A stretch of 40,874 bases of DNA from JANPEF01 sp031413115 (GTDB taxonomy: Bacteria > Eisenbacteria > RBG-16-71-46 > DASYSL01), in NCBI GenBank assembly GCA_031413115.1, contig JANOEH010000111.1, positions 1 through 40,874 on the forward strand, read 5' to 3'. Below, piece after piece: positions 6,721 through 15,021 of this stretch. Each line of letters starts with the position of its first letter. Position 1 is the first letter of the stretch. Position numbers and translations under genes: made by a program. The notes under the pieces were generated by a model. That model was not told the origin of the DNA. It searched no databases and was given only the letters and a program-made list of their open reading frames with translations.

Positions 6721-8907
6721 ATGGCCCACGCACAGCCGCACCCGCCTTCGCCTGCGCCGCGCGTCCCCGGCTGGGATGCCTTGCGCGAGCTGTTCCCCGG
6801 CGACGCGATCGGCGGGGTCGTGCTCATCGCCTGCGCCGCGCTCGCCATGGCATGGGCAAACTCGCCGTGGGCTGCGACGTACTTCGCCGCGCTGCACCAC
6901 GAGCTGCCGTTCTCGCTCGGGCCATTCGCGCTTCGCCTCTCGCTGCTGCACTGGATCAACGACCTGGTGATGGCGGTGTTCTTCCTCGTGGTCGGCCTCG
7001 AGATCAAGCGCGAGTTCGTCGCCGGTGAACTGGCCGACCCGCGCCGCGCCGCGCTGCCCATCGCGGGCGCCCTCGGCGGGATGCTCGTGCCGGCGGCGAT
7101 CTACGCGGGCTTCAACGCCGGCGGGCCGGGCGCGCGGGGCTGGGGCATCCCGATGGCGACCGACATCGCGTTCTCGCTCGGCGTGCTCGCGCTGCTCGGG
7201 CCGCGCGTCCCGCGCGGGCTCACCGTGTTCCTCGCCGCGCTCGCCATCGTCGACGACCTGGGCGCGGTGAGCGTGATCGCGATCTTCTACACCGCGAAGC
7301 TCGACCTGGCGGCGTTGTTTGTCGCGCTCGCCATCGTTGTCGGTCTCGCACTCCTCGCCCGGCTCGGCGTTCAGCGCCTGGCCGTCTACCTCGTCGCGGC
7401 GCCGGTGCTGTGGGCCTGCATGTTCGCCTCGGGCGTGCACGCGACCATCGCCGGCGTGCTGCTTGGCTTCGTCATCCCGCTGGGGAAGGCGGGGGACCCC
7501 GACATCGCGGACTCGCCGCTGGAGACGCTCGAGCACGCGCTCAAGCCGTGGATCACCTGGCTCGTCATGCCGCTCTTCGCGCTGGCCAACGCCGGGGTGG
7601 CGATGGGTGGCATGGCCGCGAACTCGCTGGCCCACCCGATCACGGCCGGCTGCGCGCTGGGGCTGCTCGTGGGCAAGCCCATCGGCATCTTCGGCGTGGC
7701 CTGGCTCGCGGTGCGCAGCGGTCTCGCGGTGCTGCCGCGCGGCGCCGACTGGGGCAAGCTGTGGGGCGTGGCGATGATCGCCGGCATCGGCTTCACCATG
7801 TCGCTGTTCGTCGCCTCGCTGTCGTTCCGCGGCGGCGCCGGCGGCGAGGACCTGGCGAAGCTCGGCGTGCTGCTCGGTTCGCTGGTCTCGGGCGTGCTCG
7901 GCACGTGGGTGCTGGGACGCGCGCTCCGACCGGCGAAGCCGCGTTTCGTGGAACCTGCACTCGTCCTCGTGGTCGTCGCCACGACCTGCCTGGGGCCGTT
8001 CGCCGTCCACGCGGCGCCGGCCGCCGCCGCCCTCGCCGTGTCGCTCACCGCCGCCGAGCGCGATTCGCTGCGCAGCGCCTGCGAGAAGGACCGCGCCGAC
8101 ACCGATGTCGCGTTGCGCACGAGCCCGACTTCGGCGCTCGGGGCGATCGCGCGCGTGCCGTTCAACCGGTCGTCGCGGGTGCTCATCGTCGGCGCGGCGC
8201 CGACCTGCGACCTGGTGCTCGACGACGCGAGCGTGCGCGCCCAGCACGTGCGCATCACGGTGGAGGGCGATTCGTTCCACGTCGCCGCCCTCGACCCCGG
8301 CGCGACCTTCGTTGCCCATGCGGCCGGCGGGCGCGACACGACCAGCGCGACGCTGCCGCCCTCGTGGATCGGCGTGGGCCGCTACCGTGTGCGCCTGTCG
8401 CACCAGAACGCGCCCGCCTTGATCGCCTGCGATCCCGACGCGCCCGCGAAGGCCGCGTACCCGGGGTCGGCGTGGTGGCCGATCGATTTCAAGTACCGCT
8501 TCGTCGTGTCGCTCGAGCCGGATCCCACGCCCGACACGCTGTGGATCGAGTCGACGAACAGCGCCCCCCGGGCGTCGCTCCGGGCCGGCTGGTTCCGCTT
8601 CGCGCTCGGCGGCCGGGTGCGCAAGCTCGCCGCCGTGCGCCTGCTCGAGCCCGGCGCCGGTGGCGACGATCTCTCGGTGTTCTTTCGCGACGCGACCAGC
8701 GGGAAGGGCTCGTACGGCATGGGGCGCTACATCGACCCCGAGCGGCTGCCCGACGGGCGCTACGTTCTCGACTTCAACCTGGCCTACGACCCGAACTGCG
8801 CGATCTCCCCGCACTACAACTGCCCGGTGCCGCCCGCCGAGAATCACCTCGGCGCGGCCGTTCGCGCCGGCAGCGCCGACCACCCGCACGAGGACGACGC
8901 TCGATGA
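6721..8907 (+). CDS. nhaA: NhaA-type Na+/H+ antiporter fused to an FHA-like/DUF1684 periplasmic region
   Basis: 728 residues, nearly twice the length of NhaA. Residues 20-400 are a complete NhaA: ATDIAFS with D148 (E. coli D133), VDD at 177-179 (D163/D164 pair) and GKP with K319 (K300). Residues about 409-436 are hydrophobic, ending in VHAAPAA, and look like an extra membrane helix or a former signal peptide. Residues 482-560 resemble a degenerate FHA domain (LIVGAAPTCDLVLDD, then QH) that lacks the usual GR. From about 580 the chain matches DUF1684: FRDATSGKGSYGMGRY, LDFNLAYDPNC and CPVPPAENHL. No stop separates the parts, so either this is a true fusion, with DUF1684 probably in the periplasm, or a lost stop. 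TAGGTT lies six bases before the ATG. The stop overlaps the rpiA start (ATGA). Confidence 0.87.
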   Translation: MAHAQPHPPSPAPRVPGWDALRELFPGDAIGGVVLIACAALAMAWANSPWAATYFAALHHELPFSLGPFALRLSLLHWINDLVMAVFFLVVGLEIKREFVAGELADPRRAALPIAGALGGMLVPAAIYAGFNAGGPGARGWGIPMATDIAFSLGVLALLGPRVPRGLTVFLAALAIVDDLGAVSVIAIFYTAKLDLAALFVALAIVVGLALLARLGVQRLAVYLVAAPVLWACMFASGVHATIAGVLLGFVIPLGKAGDPDIADSPLETLEHALKPWITWLVMPLFALANAGVAMGGMAANSLAHPITAGCALGLLVGKPIGIFGVAWLAVRSGLAVLPRGADWGKLWGVAMIAGIGFTMSLFVASLSFRGGAGGEDLAKLGVLLGSLVSGVLGTWVLGRALRPAKPRFVEPALVLVVVATTCLGPFAVHAAPAAAALAVSLTAAERDSLRSACEKDRADTDVALRTSPTSALGAIARVPFNRSSRVLIVGAAPTCDLVLDDASVRAQHVRITVEGDSFHVAALDPGATFVAHAAGGRDTTSATLPPSWIGVGRYRVRLSHQNAPALIACDPDAPAKAAYPGSAWWPIDFKYRFVVSLEPDPTPDTLWIESTNSAPRASLRAGWFRFALGGRVRKLAAVRLLEPGAGGDDLSVFFRDATSGKGSYGMGRYIDPERLPDGRYVLDFNLAYDPNCAISPHYNCPVPPAENHLGAAVRAGSADHPHEDDAR

Positions 8908-9611
8908 CCCCGGCAATGGACGCCGCGCGCGATCGCGTCGCCGCCGCCGCCGCCGTGGCGCTGGTCGGAGACGGCATGACCATCGGCCTGGGCACCGGCG
9001 ACACCGCGCGACGCTTCGTCACGGCGCTGGGCCGGCGCGGGCGCGAGGAGTCGCTGCGTGTGCGCTGCGTCGTCACCTCGAAGGCGACCGAAGTCGCGGC
9101 CCGCGCCGCGGGGCTCGACGTGTGTGCGCTGCCCGAAGTCGCGTCGCTCGACCTTGCGTTCGACGGCGCCGACGAGGTGGACCCGCGGCTCGACCTGGTC
9201 AAGGGCGGTGGCGGTGCGCAGACGCGCGAGAAGATCGTCGCCGCCTCGGCAGCGCGGTTCGTCGTGCTGGTCGACTCCTCGAAGCTGGTCGACCGCCTGG
9301 GCGCGTTCCCGGTCGCGGTGGAGATCGTGCCCGAGGCGATCGGGCTGGTGACGCGGCGACTCGATTCCCTCGGTGCGGCGTCCCGGCTGCGGTATGCTCC
9401 GGGGGCAGCCGGTGGGCCGTGGATCACGGATCTCGGTCACCATCTCCTCGATGCGCAGTTTCCGCTCATCGCCGATTCCGCCACCCTCGCGGCTGCAGTC
9501 GACGCCATTCCCGGCGTCGTCGCACACGGTCTCTTCGTCGGCATGGCGTCCATCGTGCTCGTCGGTGAGCTCGAGTCGTCCGCCGTGCGCTCCCTGACAC
9601 GCACGCTCTGA
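8904..9611 (+). CDS. rpiA: ribose-5-phosphate isomerase A
   Basis: 235 residues. It interconverts ribose-5-phosphate and ribulose-5-phosphate in the non-oxidative pentose phosphate pathway, in the cytoplasm. Family signatures are GLGTGDTA (28-35, phosphate loop; serine is more common than this Asp), VTSKAT (57-62), the catalytic FDGADEVD with D87 and D90, KGGGGA starting at K100, and REKI with E109. These correspond to D81, D84, K94 and E103 of the E. coli enzyme. The start at 8904 overlaps the preceding stop as ATGA, indicating translational coupling to the NhaA fusion gene. The metabolic link between the two neighbours is not obvious. Confidence 0.95.
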   Translation: MTPAMDAARDRVAAAAAVALVGDGMTIGLGTGDTARRFVTALGRRGREESLRVRCVVTSKATEVAARAAGLDVCALPEVASLDLAFDGADEVDPRLDLVKGGGGAQTREKIVAASAARFVVLVDSSKLVDRLGAFPVAVEIVPEAIGLVTRRLDSLGAASRLRYAPGAAGGPWITDLGHHLLDAQFPLIADSATLAAAVDAIPGVVAHGLFVGMASIVLVGELESSAVRSLTRTL

Positions 9612-9637
9612 AGCGTCGATGTTCCCGGAGGCACCGC

Positions 9638-11101
9638 ATGCGCCCGATCCCCGCTCACGCCCGCAGTCCGTTCATTCTCCCGCTCGCTCTGGCGCTCTTC
9701 GTCTTTGGTTGCGCCACCAATCCCGTCACCGGCAAGCAGGAGCTGTCGTTCGTCTCCGAAGCGCAGGAGATCGCGACGGGCCAGGAAAGCCGCGCGGCAG
9801 TGGATGCCGAGTACGGCTTCTACGCGGACGCCCGCTGGACCGCGAAGGTCGACTCGATGGGCCAGGCCCTGGCCGCAAGATCGCATCGGCCGGGCCTCCC
9901 CTGGGAATTCCACGTGGTCGACGATGCGGCGGTCAACGCCTTCGCCGCGCCGGGCGGATTCATCTACGTCACGCGCGGGATCCTCGCGCAATTCAACGAC
10001 GAGGCGCAGCTCGCCGGCGTGCTCGGTCACGAAATCGGACACGTCACCGCGCGCCACTACGCGACGTCGGCCAGCCGCCAGCAACTGGCCGGACTCGGGC
10101 TCCTCATCGGCAGCGTCGTCTCCGAGTCGATCGCGCGCTACGGAGAGACCGCCTCGCAGGGGCTCGGCCTGCTCTTCCTCAAGTATGGCCGCGACCAGGA
10201 GAACGAATCGGATCGCCTGGGTGTCGACTACTCGATCAAGGCCGGCTACGACCCGCGTGAAATGCCGGCGACCTACCACATGCTCGCCCGCATCGATGCG
10301 GCCGCGGGCGCCCGGCTGCCGACCTACCTGTCGACACACCCCGATCCGTCTTCGCGCGAGGCCACCGTGCGCACGCTGGCGACCGCGCAGGTCGGCGCGC
10401 GCACCGACCTGGTCGTCGGTCGCGACACGTATCTGCGGCGGCTCGACGGCCTCGTCTACGGAGTCGATCCGCGGCAGGGCTACTTCGAGGCCGGGCGGTT
10501 CTATCACCCGGAACTCGCATTCACCATGGACTTCCCCGCCGGCTGGCAGACGCAGAATGCGCGGAGCGCGGTGACCGCCGTCAACCAGGCACAGAAGGCG
10601 GTGATGCAGGTCTCGCTGGTCGCGGCGGGAACGCTCTCGCCTTCCGCTCTCGCGCAGAAGCTGGTCGCCGACGGCCAGGTGACGAGCGCCGACGGGCGCG
10701 CCGAGACGATCGGCGGCTACGAGGCGTGGAGCGGCTCGATCGGGGTGAAGGACGAGCAGGGGCAGGCCGGCCGGCTGGCGCTGATCCTCCTGCGGCAGAG
10801 CCCGACGGTGATGTTCCGCATGCTCGGTCAGGTCGCGCCGGGGTCCGCGCCGGAGCAGGCATTCCTCGCCTCGTGTCGCTCGTTTCGCGCGCTCACCGAT
10901 CCGGCGCGGCTGAACCCGACGCCGGCCCGGATCCGGATCACCGCGGCCCCGCAGGCCGGCACGTTCGGCCAGATCGTCTCGGCGATGGGCGCCCAGGGCC
11001 TCTCGATCGAGGAGACGGCGATCCTCAATGGGGTCGAAGTGGGCGATGCGATTGCGCGCGGCCGGCTGCTGAAGACCGTCGTGCCGGCGAAGCTGCGCTA
11101 G
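9638..11101 (+). CDS. M48-family zinc metalloprotease lipoprotein (BepA/LoiP-like)
   Basis: 487 residues with GGAGG (9627-9631) before ATG 9638. The signal ends in FVFGC, a lipobox at C25, so it is a periplasmic lipoprotein. The catalytic HEIGH is at 131-135 and the third zinc ligand lies in ENESDRLG (188-195). STHPDPSSR follows, as in YfgC/BepA-type proteases that clear misassembled outer-membrane proteins. Unlike BepA there is no clear TPR tail; instead residues about 270-400 form a domain beginning YFEAGRFYHPELAFTMDFP, followed by a C-terminal region (about 427-487, ITAAPQAGTFGQIV...) often seen in this lipoprotein subtype. It lies 26 bp after rpiA. A role in envelope quality control is inferred from the family. 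Confidence 0.92.
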   Translation: MRPIPAHARSPFILPLALALFVFGCATNPVTGKQELSFVSEAQEIATGQESRAAVDAEYGFYADARWTAKVDSMGQALAARSHRPGLPWEFHVVDDAAVNAFAAPGGFIYVTRGILAQFNDEAQLAGVLGHEIGHVTARHYATSASRQQLAGLGLLIGSVVSESIARYGETASQGLGLLFLKYGRDQENESDRLGVDYSIKAGYDPREMPATYHMLARIDAAAGARLPTYLSTHPDPSSREATVRTLATAQVGARTDLVVGRDTYLRRLDGLVYGVDPRQGYFEAGRFYHPELAFTMDFPAGWQTQNARSAVTAVNQAQKAVMQVSLVAAGTLSPSALAQKLVADGQVTSADGRAETIGGYEAWSGSIGVKDEQGQAGRLALILLRQSPTVMFRMLGQVAPGSAPEQAFLASCRSFRALTDPARLNPTPARIRITAAPQAGTFGQIVSAMGAQGLSIEETAILNGVEVGDAIARGRLLKTVVPAKLR

Positions 11102-11110
11102 CGCGGGACC

Positions 11111-12109
11111 CTAGTCGTCATCGTGGTGCACCATCGGCGCGCCTCGTCCGAGCAGGACGAAGCGCGTCGTGCGCTGCTCGCCACCGGCCCGCACCCGCAG
11201 GAAGTAGACGCCGCCCGGGAGCATCCCCGCATTGCTCGCCGCGGGATCCCACGTCAGGCTGTTGCGCCCGGCCGGCAGGTCGCGGTCCTCGAGCGCCCGC
11301 ACCCGCCGCCCGGCGAGATCGAACACGTCGACATGAACGCGCGAAGCGCGAGTCAGTGTCAGTCCGTAGGTCATCGCGCCGCGCACAGGGTTCGGCATCG
11401 GCGCGGACAGGGCGAGCCCGCCGGCCGGCACCTCCGGCACGCCGACCAGGCTCACCACCGTGCCGCTGGCACCGGCATTGTTGGTGAACACGGACGGGCC
11501 GGCCGACAGGGCGTAGTCGGCGGCGTTGCTGGTGCTCAGCGCCGAGGCGGCGCCCTGGAAGCCCAGCGCCTGGCCCGCATCGGTGGGCAGGGGATCGCCG
11601 AACGCCGGCCCGAAGTTGCCGTCGGCATCGTTCGTCGTCGAACCGGTCGTCGCACCGGTGTAGGCCGCGCCGCCCCAGCTCACACGCCAGTAGATCAACC
11701 CGCCGTCGCTCTCGAACGTCAGCGAGCCCGCTGCGATGTAGGTGTCCGGAATCGGCGTGATGAGCGTGAAATCGGGCGTGATGGCGGGATTGGTCGCGCT
11801 CGCGAAACCAGCGGTGGCCAGCAGCACCCGCGATCCGGCCGCGAAGCCGGAGACATTGGTCGGGATCGAGTGCAGGACGACCGGGTTCGCCCCGCCCGCA
11901 TCGTGGACGACCAGCCGGGCGCCAGAGACCAGGTTCTGGTTGACGAAGCGCATGCGCAACTGGACGGCCTGCGCGGCGGTCGAGCCGTCGACGCCGGCGA
12001 TGATCTGCTCGACCTGCATGAAGTGGAAACTGGCCTCGGCAGCTCCGGCGGAGCCGAGGGTGGCGACGGCCAGGGCCAGCACGAGCGGGGTGCGAAGGCG
12101 GATGTCCAA
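11111..12109 (-). CDS. secreted protein with C-terminal FlgD-like/type-IX-like sorting domain
   Basis: 332 residues with a signal peptide (about 1-27, ending AEA). The start is TTG at 12109, chosen because GAGGAGGG lies seven bases upstream and the signal peptide begins there. The middle (about 30-225) is beta-rich and unrecognised. From about 235 the chain follows the FlgD-Ig/Por-type C-terminal pattern: PMPNPVRGAMTYGL, VHVDVFDLAGRRVR, GRNSLTWD and PGGVYFLRVRAGG, then a FVLL strand. Such domains direct export or surface attachment in FCB bacteria. The last residues are an unusual HHDDD tail. It converges on the M48 protease gene with only 9 bp between stops. The cargo function is unknown. 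Confidence 0.88.
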   Translation of the reverse strand: MDIRLRTPLVLALAVATLGSAGAAEASFHFMQVEQIIAGVDGSTAAQAVQLRMRFVNQNLVSGARLVVHDAGGANPVVLHSIPTNVSGFAAGSRVLLATAGFASATNPAITPDFTLITPIPDTYIAAGSLTFESDGGLIYWRVSWGGAAYTGATTGSTTNDADGNFGPAFGDPLPTDAGQALGFQGAASALSTSNAADYALSAGPSVFTNNAGASGTVVSLVGVPEVPAGGLALSAPMPNPVRGAMTYGLTLTRASRVHVDVFDLAGRRVRALEDRDLPAGRNSLTWDPAASNAGMLPGGVYFLRVRAGGEQRTTRFVLLGRGAPMVHHDDD

Positions 12110-12199
12110 GACGCGGCCCTCCTCAAGGATTCCAGGATTGACTACCGGGAGCGGGGACTCCCCTCCAGATGGCTCGCCAAGGGAGGCAAGGCGACCCCG

Positions 12200-12228
12200 A
12201 TGCTACGCCTGGGGTAGGAGCCGGGCAA
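12200..12228 (-). promoter_or_regulatory. candidate promoter of the sorting-domain protein gene
   Basis: On the minus strand TTGCCC (12228-12223) and TAGCAT (12205-12200, four of six consensus bases) are 17 bp apart, giving a leader of about 85 nt. Confidence 0.33.
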
Positions 12229-12285
12229 GCAGGGTCGGTACGCCTGCAGGGGCCTTTCGCCCGTAAGTCGTGGCCGAACCGCTCG

Positions 12286-12315
12286 TTGACATCGGCCCCC
12301 CGGGGTGGATATCCT
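12286..12315 (+). promoter_or_regulatory. candidate promoter of secDF
   Basis: A perfect TTGACA (12286-12291) is followed after 18 bp by TATCCT (12310-12315), which has the conserved T, A and final T of a -10 box. Transcription would start near 12322, about 120 nt before secD. Confidence 0.45.
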
Positions 12316-12443
12316 CCCGTGTCGGTCTTTTGGTTTCGCGCGCCGGGCTTCGCGCCCTTTGCCGCATCCGGGGGCGGGGTCCGGCGCGCGTGTCTTCCGG
12401 CTGAACTGTCGCCGGTCCTCTCCCCGTCGTCCCGGGTACTCCG

Positions 12444-14009
12444 ATGCCGCGTAACGATCTCTGGAAGTCACTCCTCGTGGTCGGGGCCGTCCTGCTGTCG
12501 CTGTGGACGCTCTGGCCCTCGTTCCAGTTCTACCAGCTCCCGCGCGAAGAGCGCATCGGCGCGCCCAAGGACACACCCACCGCGAAGCTGCGGGACAAGT
12601 CGATCCCGCTCGGGCTCGACCTCCAGGGGGGCATGCACCTCGTGCTCGAGGTCGACCGCTCCAAGCTTCCGCCCGAAGAGGCGGCGGGGGCCGTCGACCG
12701 TGCCATCGAGGTCATCCGCAATCGCATCGACCAGTTCGGCGTGGCCGAGCCGATCATCCAGAAGCAGGGCGAGGATCGCATCGTCGTCCAGCTCCCGGGC
12801 CTGTCGGATCGCGAACGGGCGAAGGACCTGATCGGCCAGACCGCTCTCCTCGAGTTCAAGCTGGTGCGCAACCAGGACGAGGCCGCCGCCCTGTTCACCC
12901 GCCTCGACGCCGTGCTGGCGGCCAAGGCGCGGGCGGGCCAGGTGCAGGTGGACACCGCGCTGGTCAACCGCGCGATGTCGTCGCTGTTCCTCGATTTCCA
13001 GGCCGGGGGGGCGTTCATCGGCGTGGCCGACGTTCCGCGGGCGAACGAGCTGCTCGCCGCGGTCGGCCCGGATTCGGCGCTGTCGCGCGACACCCAGCTT
13101 CTGTGGGGTTCGGAGGAGGGCTATGCCGGCCGCACCGGCCGCTGGCTCTACGCGGTCAAGCGCGAGCCCGAGATGACCGGCGGCTCGGTCTCCAACGCGA
13201 TCGCCAACCCCGACGACCAGAACCCCGGCGGCTGGATGGTGAACATGCGGCTGGCCGGCAAGGGGGCGTCGGATTTCGCGCGGGTCACCGCGGCGAACGT
13301 CAACCGCCAACTCGCCATCGTGCTCGACAACACCGTCCGTTCGGCCCCGCGCATCGATGAACGGATCCCGGGCGGCGAGGCGCGGATCTCGGGCTCGTTC
13401 GACGCGAAGGATGCGAAGGACCTCGAGATCGTGCTCAAGGCCGGTGCGTTGCCCGCGCCGGTGTCGATCGGCGAGGAGCGCTCGGTCGGGCCGTCGCTGG
13501 GGCAGGATTCGATCGACGCCGGATTCAAGGCGGCCCTCATCGGCACGCTGCTCGTGATCGCCTTCGTCCTCGTCTACTACCAGGGATCGGGACTGATCGC
13601 GATCGCGGCGCTGCTGCTCAACATCCTGTTTCTCTTCGCGGGTCTCGCCAGTCTGGGGGCCACGCTCACGCTGCCCGGCATCGCCGGAATCGTGCTGACG
13701 ATCGGCATGGCGGTCGACACGAACGTCCTCATCTTCGAGCGCATTCGCGAAGAGCTGCGCAACGGGAAGACCGTCCGGACCGCCATCGAGGTCGGTTACG
13801 ACCGGGCGTTCCGCACGATTCTCGACGCGCACGTGACGACGCTGATTTCCTCGGCCTTCCTGTTCCAGTTCGGGACGGGGCCGATCAAGGGCTTCGCCAT
13901 CACCCTGTCCATCGGCTTGATCGCGAACATGTTCACCGCGGTGTTCTTCACGCGGATGATCTTCGACCTGATCACGCATCGCCGGTCCCTGACCCGGCTC
14001 AGCATCTAG
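12444..14009 (+). CDS. secD: protein translocase subunit SecD
   Basis: 521 residues. SecD works with SecF at the SecYEG channel, using the proton gradient to pull proteins out on the periplasmic side. There is one N-terminal membrane helix (about 9-27) and the conserved GLDLQGGMHLVLEV (57-70). The large periplasmic P1 region includes IEVIRNRIDQFGVAEP and LPG, followed by five C-terminal membrane segments (from about 360) containing TIGMAVDTNVLIFERIREE. The start at 12444 has no good ribosome site, but no alternative start keeps the membrane helix intact. It is followed after 24 bp by secF. Confidence 0.97.
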   Translation: MPRNDLWKSLLVVGAVLLSLWTLWPSFQFYQLPREERIGAPKDTPTAKLRDKSIPLGLDLQGGMHLVLEVDRSKLPPEEAAGAVDRAIEVIRNRIDQFGVAEPIIQKQGEDRIVVQLPGLSDRERAKDLIGQTALLEFKLVRNQDEAAALFTRLDAVLAAKARAGQVQVDTALVNRAMSSLFLDFQAGGAFIGVADVPRANELLAAVGPDSALSRDTQLLWGSEEGYAGRTGRWLYAVKREPEMTGGSVSNAIANPDDQNPGGWMVNMRLAGKGASDFARVTAANVNRQLAIVLDNTVRSAPRIDERIPGGEARISGSFDAKDAKDLEIVLKAGALPAPVSIGEERSVGPSLGQDSIDAGFKAALIGTLLVIAFVLVYYQGSGLIAIAALLLNILFLFAGLASLGATLTLPGIAGIVLTIGMAVDTNVLIFERIREELRNGKTVRTAIEVGYDRAFRTILDAHVTTLISSAFLFQFGTGPIKGFAITLSIGLIANMFTAVFFTRMIFDLITHRRSLTRLSI

Positions 14010-14033
14010 GCCGCCGAGCCGGGAGGAAACGAC

Positions 14034-14990
14034 ATGGCCGACAAGACGCAGACCCAGACCCAGCACAAGTTCTTCTCGCTTCTGCCGACCAATCCCAACA
14101 TTCCGTTCATGAAGTACCGAAAGTACGCCTACATGGTCTCGGCGCTCCTCATCGTGGCGACCGTCGCCTGGATCGTCGTCAAGGGCCCGAGGTACTCCGT
14201 CGACTTCACGGGCGGCACGCTGATGCAGATCCAGACGGCGCGGGTCCTGCCGACCGACGAGGTCCGGAAGGTGCTCGACGAGGTCGGCTTCCGCGGCGCC
14301 GAACTCCAGGCGGCCGGCGCGGGCGACGAGCTGCTCATTCGCCTTCCGGTCCAGAAGGTCGATCCGTTTCCGCGGATCGCCCAGGCCCTGCTGGCGCGCT
14401 TTCCCGACTCCAGTCCCGAACTGCGGCGCGCGGAGACGGTCGGACCGCGCATCGGCGCCGAGTTGCGCGACAAGGCCTTCTGGGCGGTGATCCTCTCCAT
14501 CATGGGTATCCTGCTGTACGTCGGGCTGCGCTACGAGTTCAAGTTCGCCGTCGGCGCGATCATCGCCATCTTTCATGATGTGTTCGCCGCCTTCGGCGTG
14601 CTGATGTTCATGCAGCGCGAAATCTCGCTCACCGTCGTCGCCGCCCTCCTGACGCTCGCAGGCTACTCCGTGAACGACACGATCGTCGTTTTCGACCGCA
14701 TTCGCGAGCGGGGGAAGACACTGCACAAGCTGTCGCACGAGGACCTGATGAACACGGCGATGAACGAGACCCTGTCGCGGACGCTCATCACCTCGATGAC
14801 CGTGTTCCTCGCCACTCTCGCCCTCTACGTGTGGGGCGGTGAGGTGATCAACGACTTCGCGCTGTGCATGCTGGCCGGCGTGATCTTCGGCACTTACTCC
14901 TCGATCTACGTGGCCAGCGCGCTGGCGCTCGACATCTGGATCTGGCTCGACAACCGCAAGAATGCCGCACGGAAAGCCAAGGCGGCCTGA
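14034..14990 (+). CDS. secF: protein translocase subunit SecF
   Basis: 318 residues, the second half of the SecDF complex. It has an N-terminal membrane helix (about 30-50), the signature YSVDFTGGTLMQI (55-67, D57), and a C-terminal six-helix region with GYSVNDTIVVFDRIRE. The cytoplasmic tail is basic (RKNAARKAKAA). GGGAGGAAA lies just upstream of ATG 14034. The gene order secD-secF is standard; the two lipoprotein genes downstream are not usual companions and may simply share the transcript. Confidence 0.97.
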   Translation: MADKTQTQTQHKFFSLLPTNPNIPFMKYRKYAYMVSALLIVATVAWIVVKGPRYSVDFTGGTLMQIQTARVLPTDEVRKVLDEVGFRGAELQAAGAGDELLIRLPVQKVDPFPRIAQALLARFPDSSPELRRAETVGPRIGAELRDKAFWAVILSIMGILLYVGLRYEFKFAVGAIIAIFHDVFAAFGVLMFMQREISLTVVAALLTLAGYSVNDTIVVFDRIRERGKTLHKLSHEDLMNTAMNETLSRTLITSMTVFLATLALYVWGGEVINDFALCMLAGVIFGTYSSIYVASALALDIWIWLDNRKNAARKAKAA

Positions 14991-15021
14991 GCCGCCCGGG
15001 TGTCCGAGGGAGACACAATTC

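Larger units (their letters stand above)
12110..12443. other. 334-bp divergent promoter region of the sorting-domain protein and secD
   Basis: No gene was found here. The region contains a candidate minus-strand promoter (12200-12228) and a candidate plus-strand promoter (12286-12315). The remaining 130 bp before secD are GC-rich and lack a clear Shine-Dalgarno sequence. yajC, often upstream of secD, is not present. Confidence 0.6.

Noticed and set aside
6262..8916. 884-codon minus-strand frame opposite the CPBP and NhaA genes
   Set aside because: Its composition is typical of an antisense frame (Arg, His, Glu, Gln-rich), and the plus strand holds complete conserved motifs.
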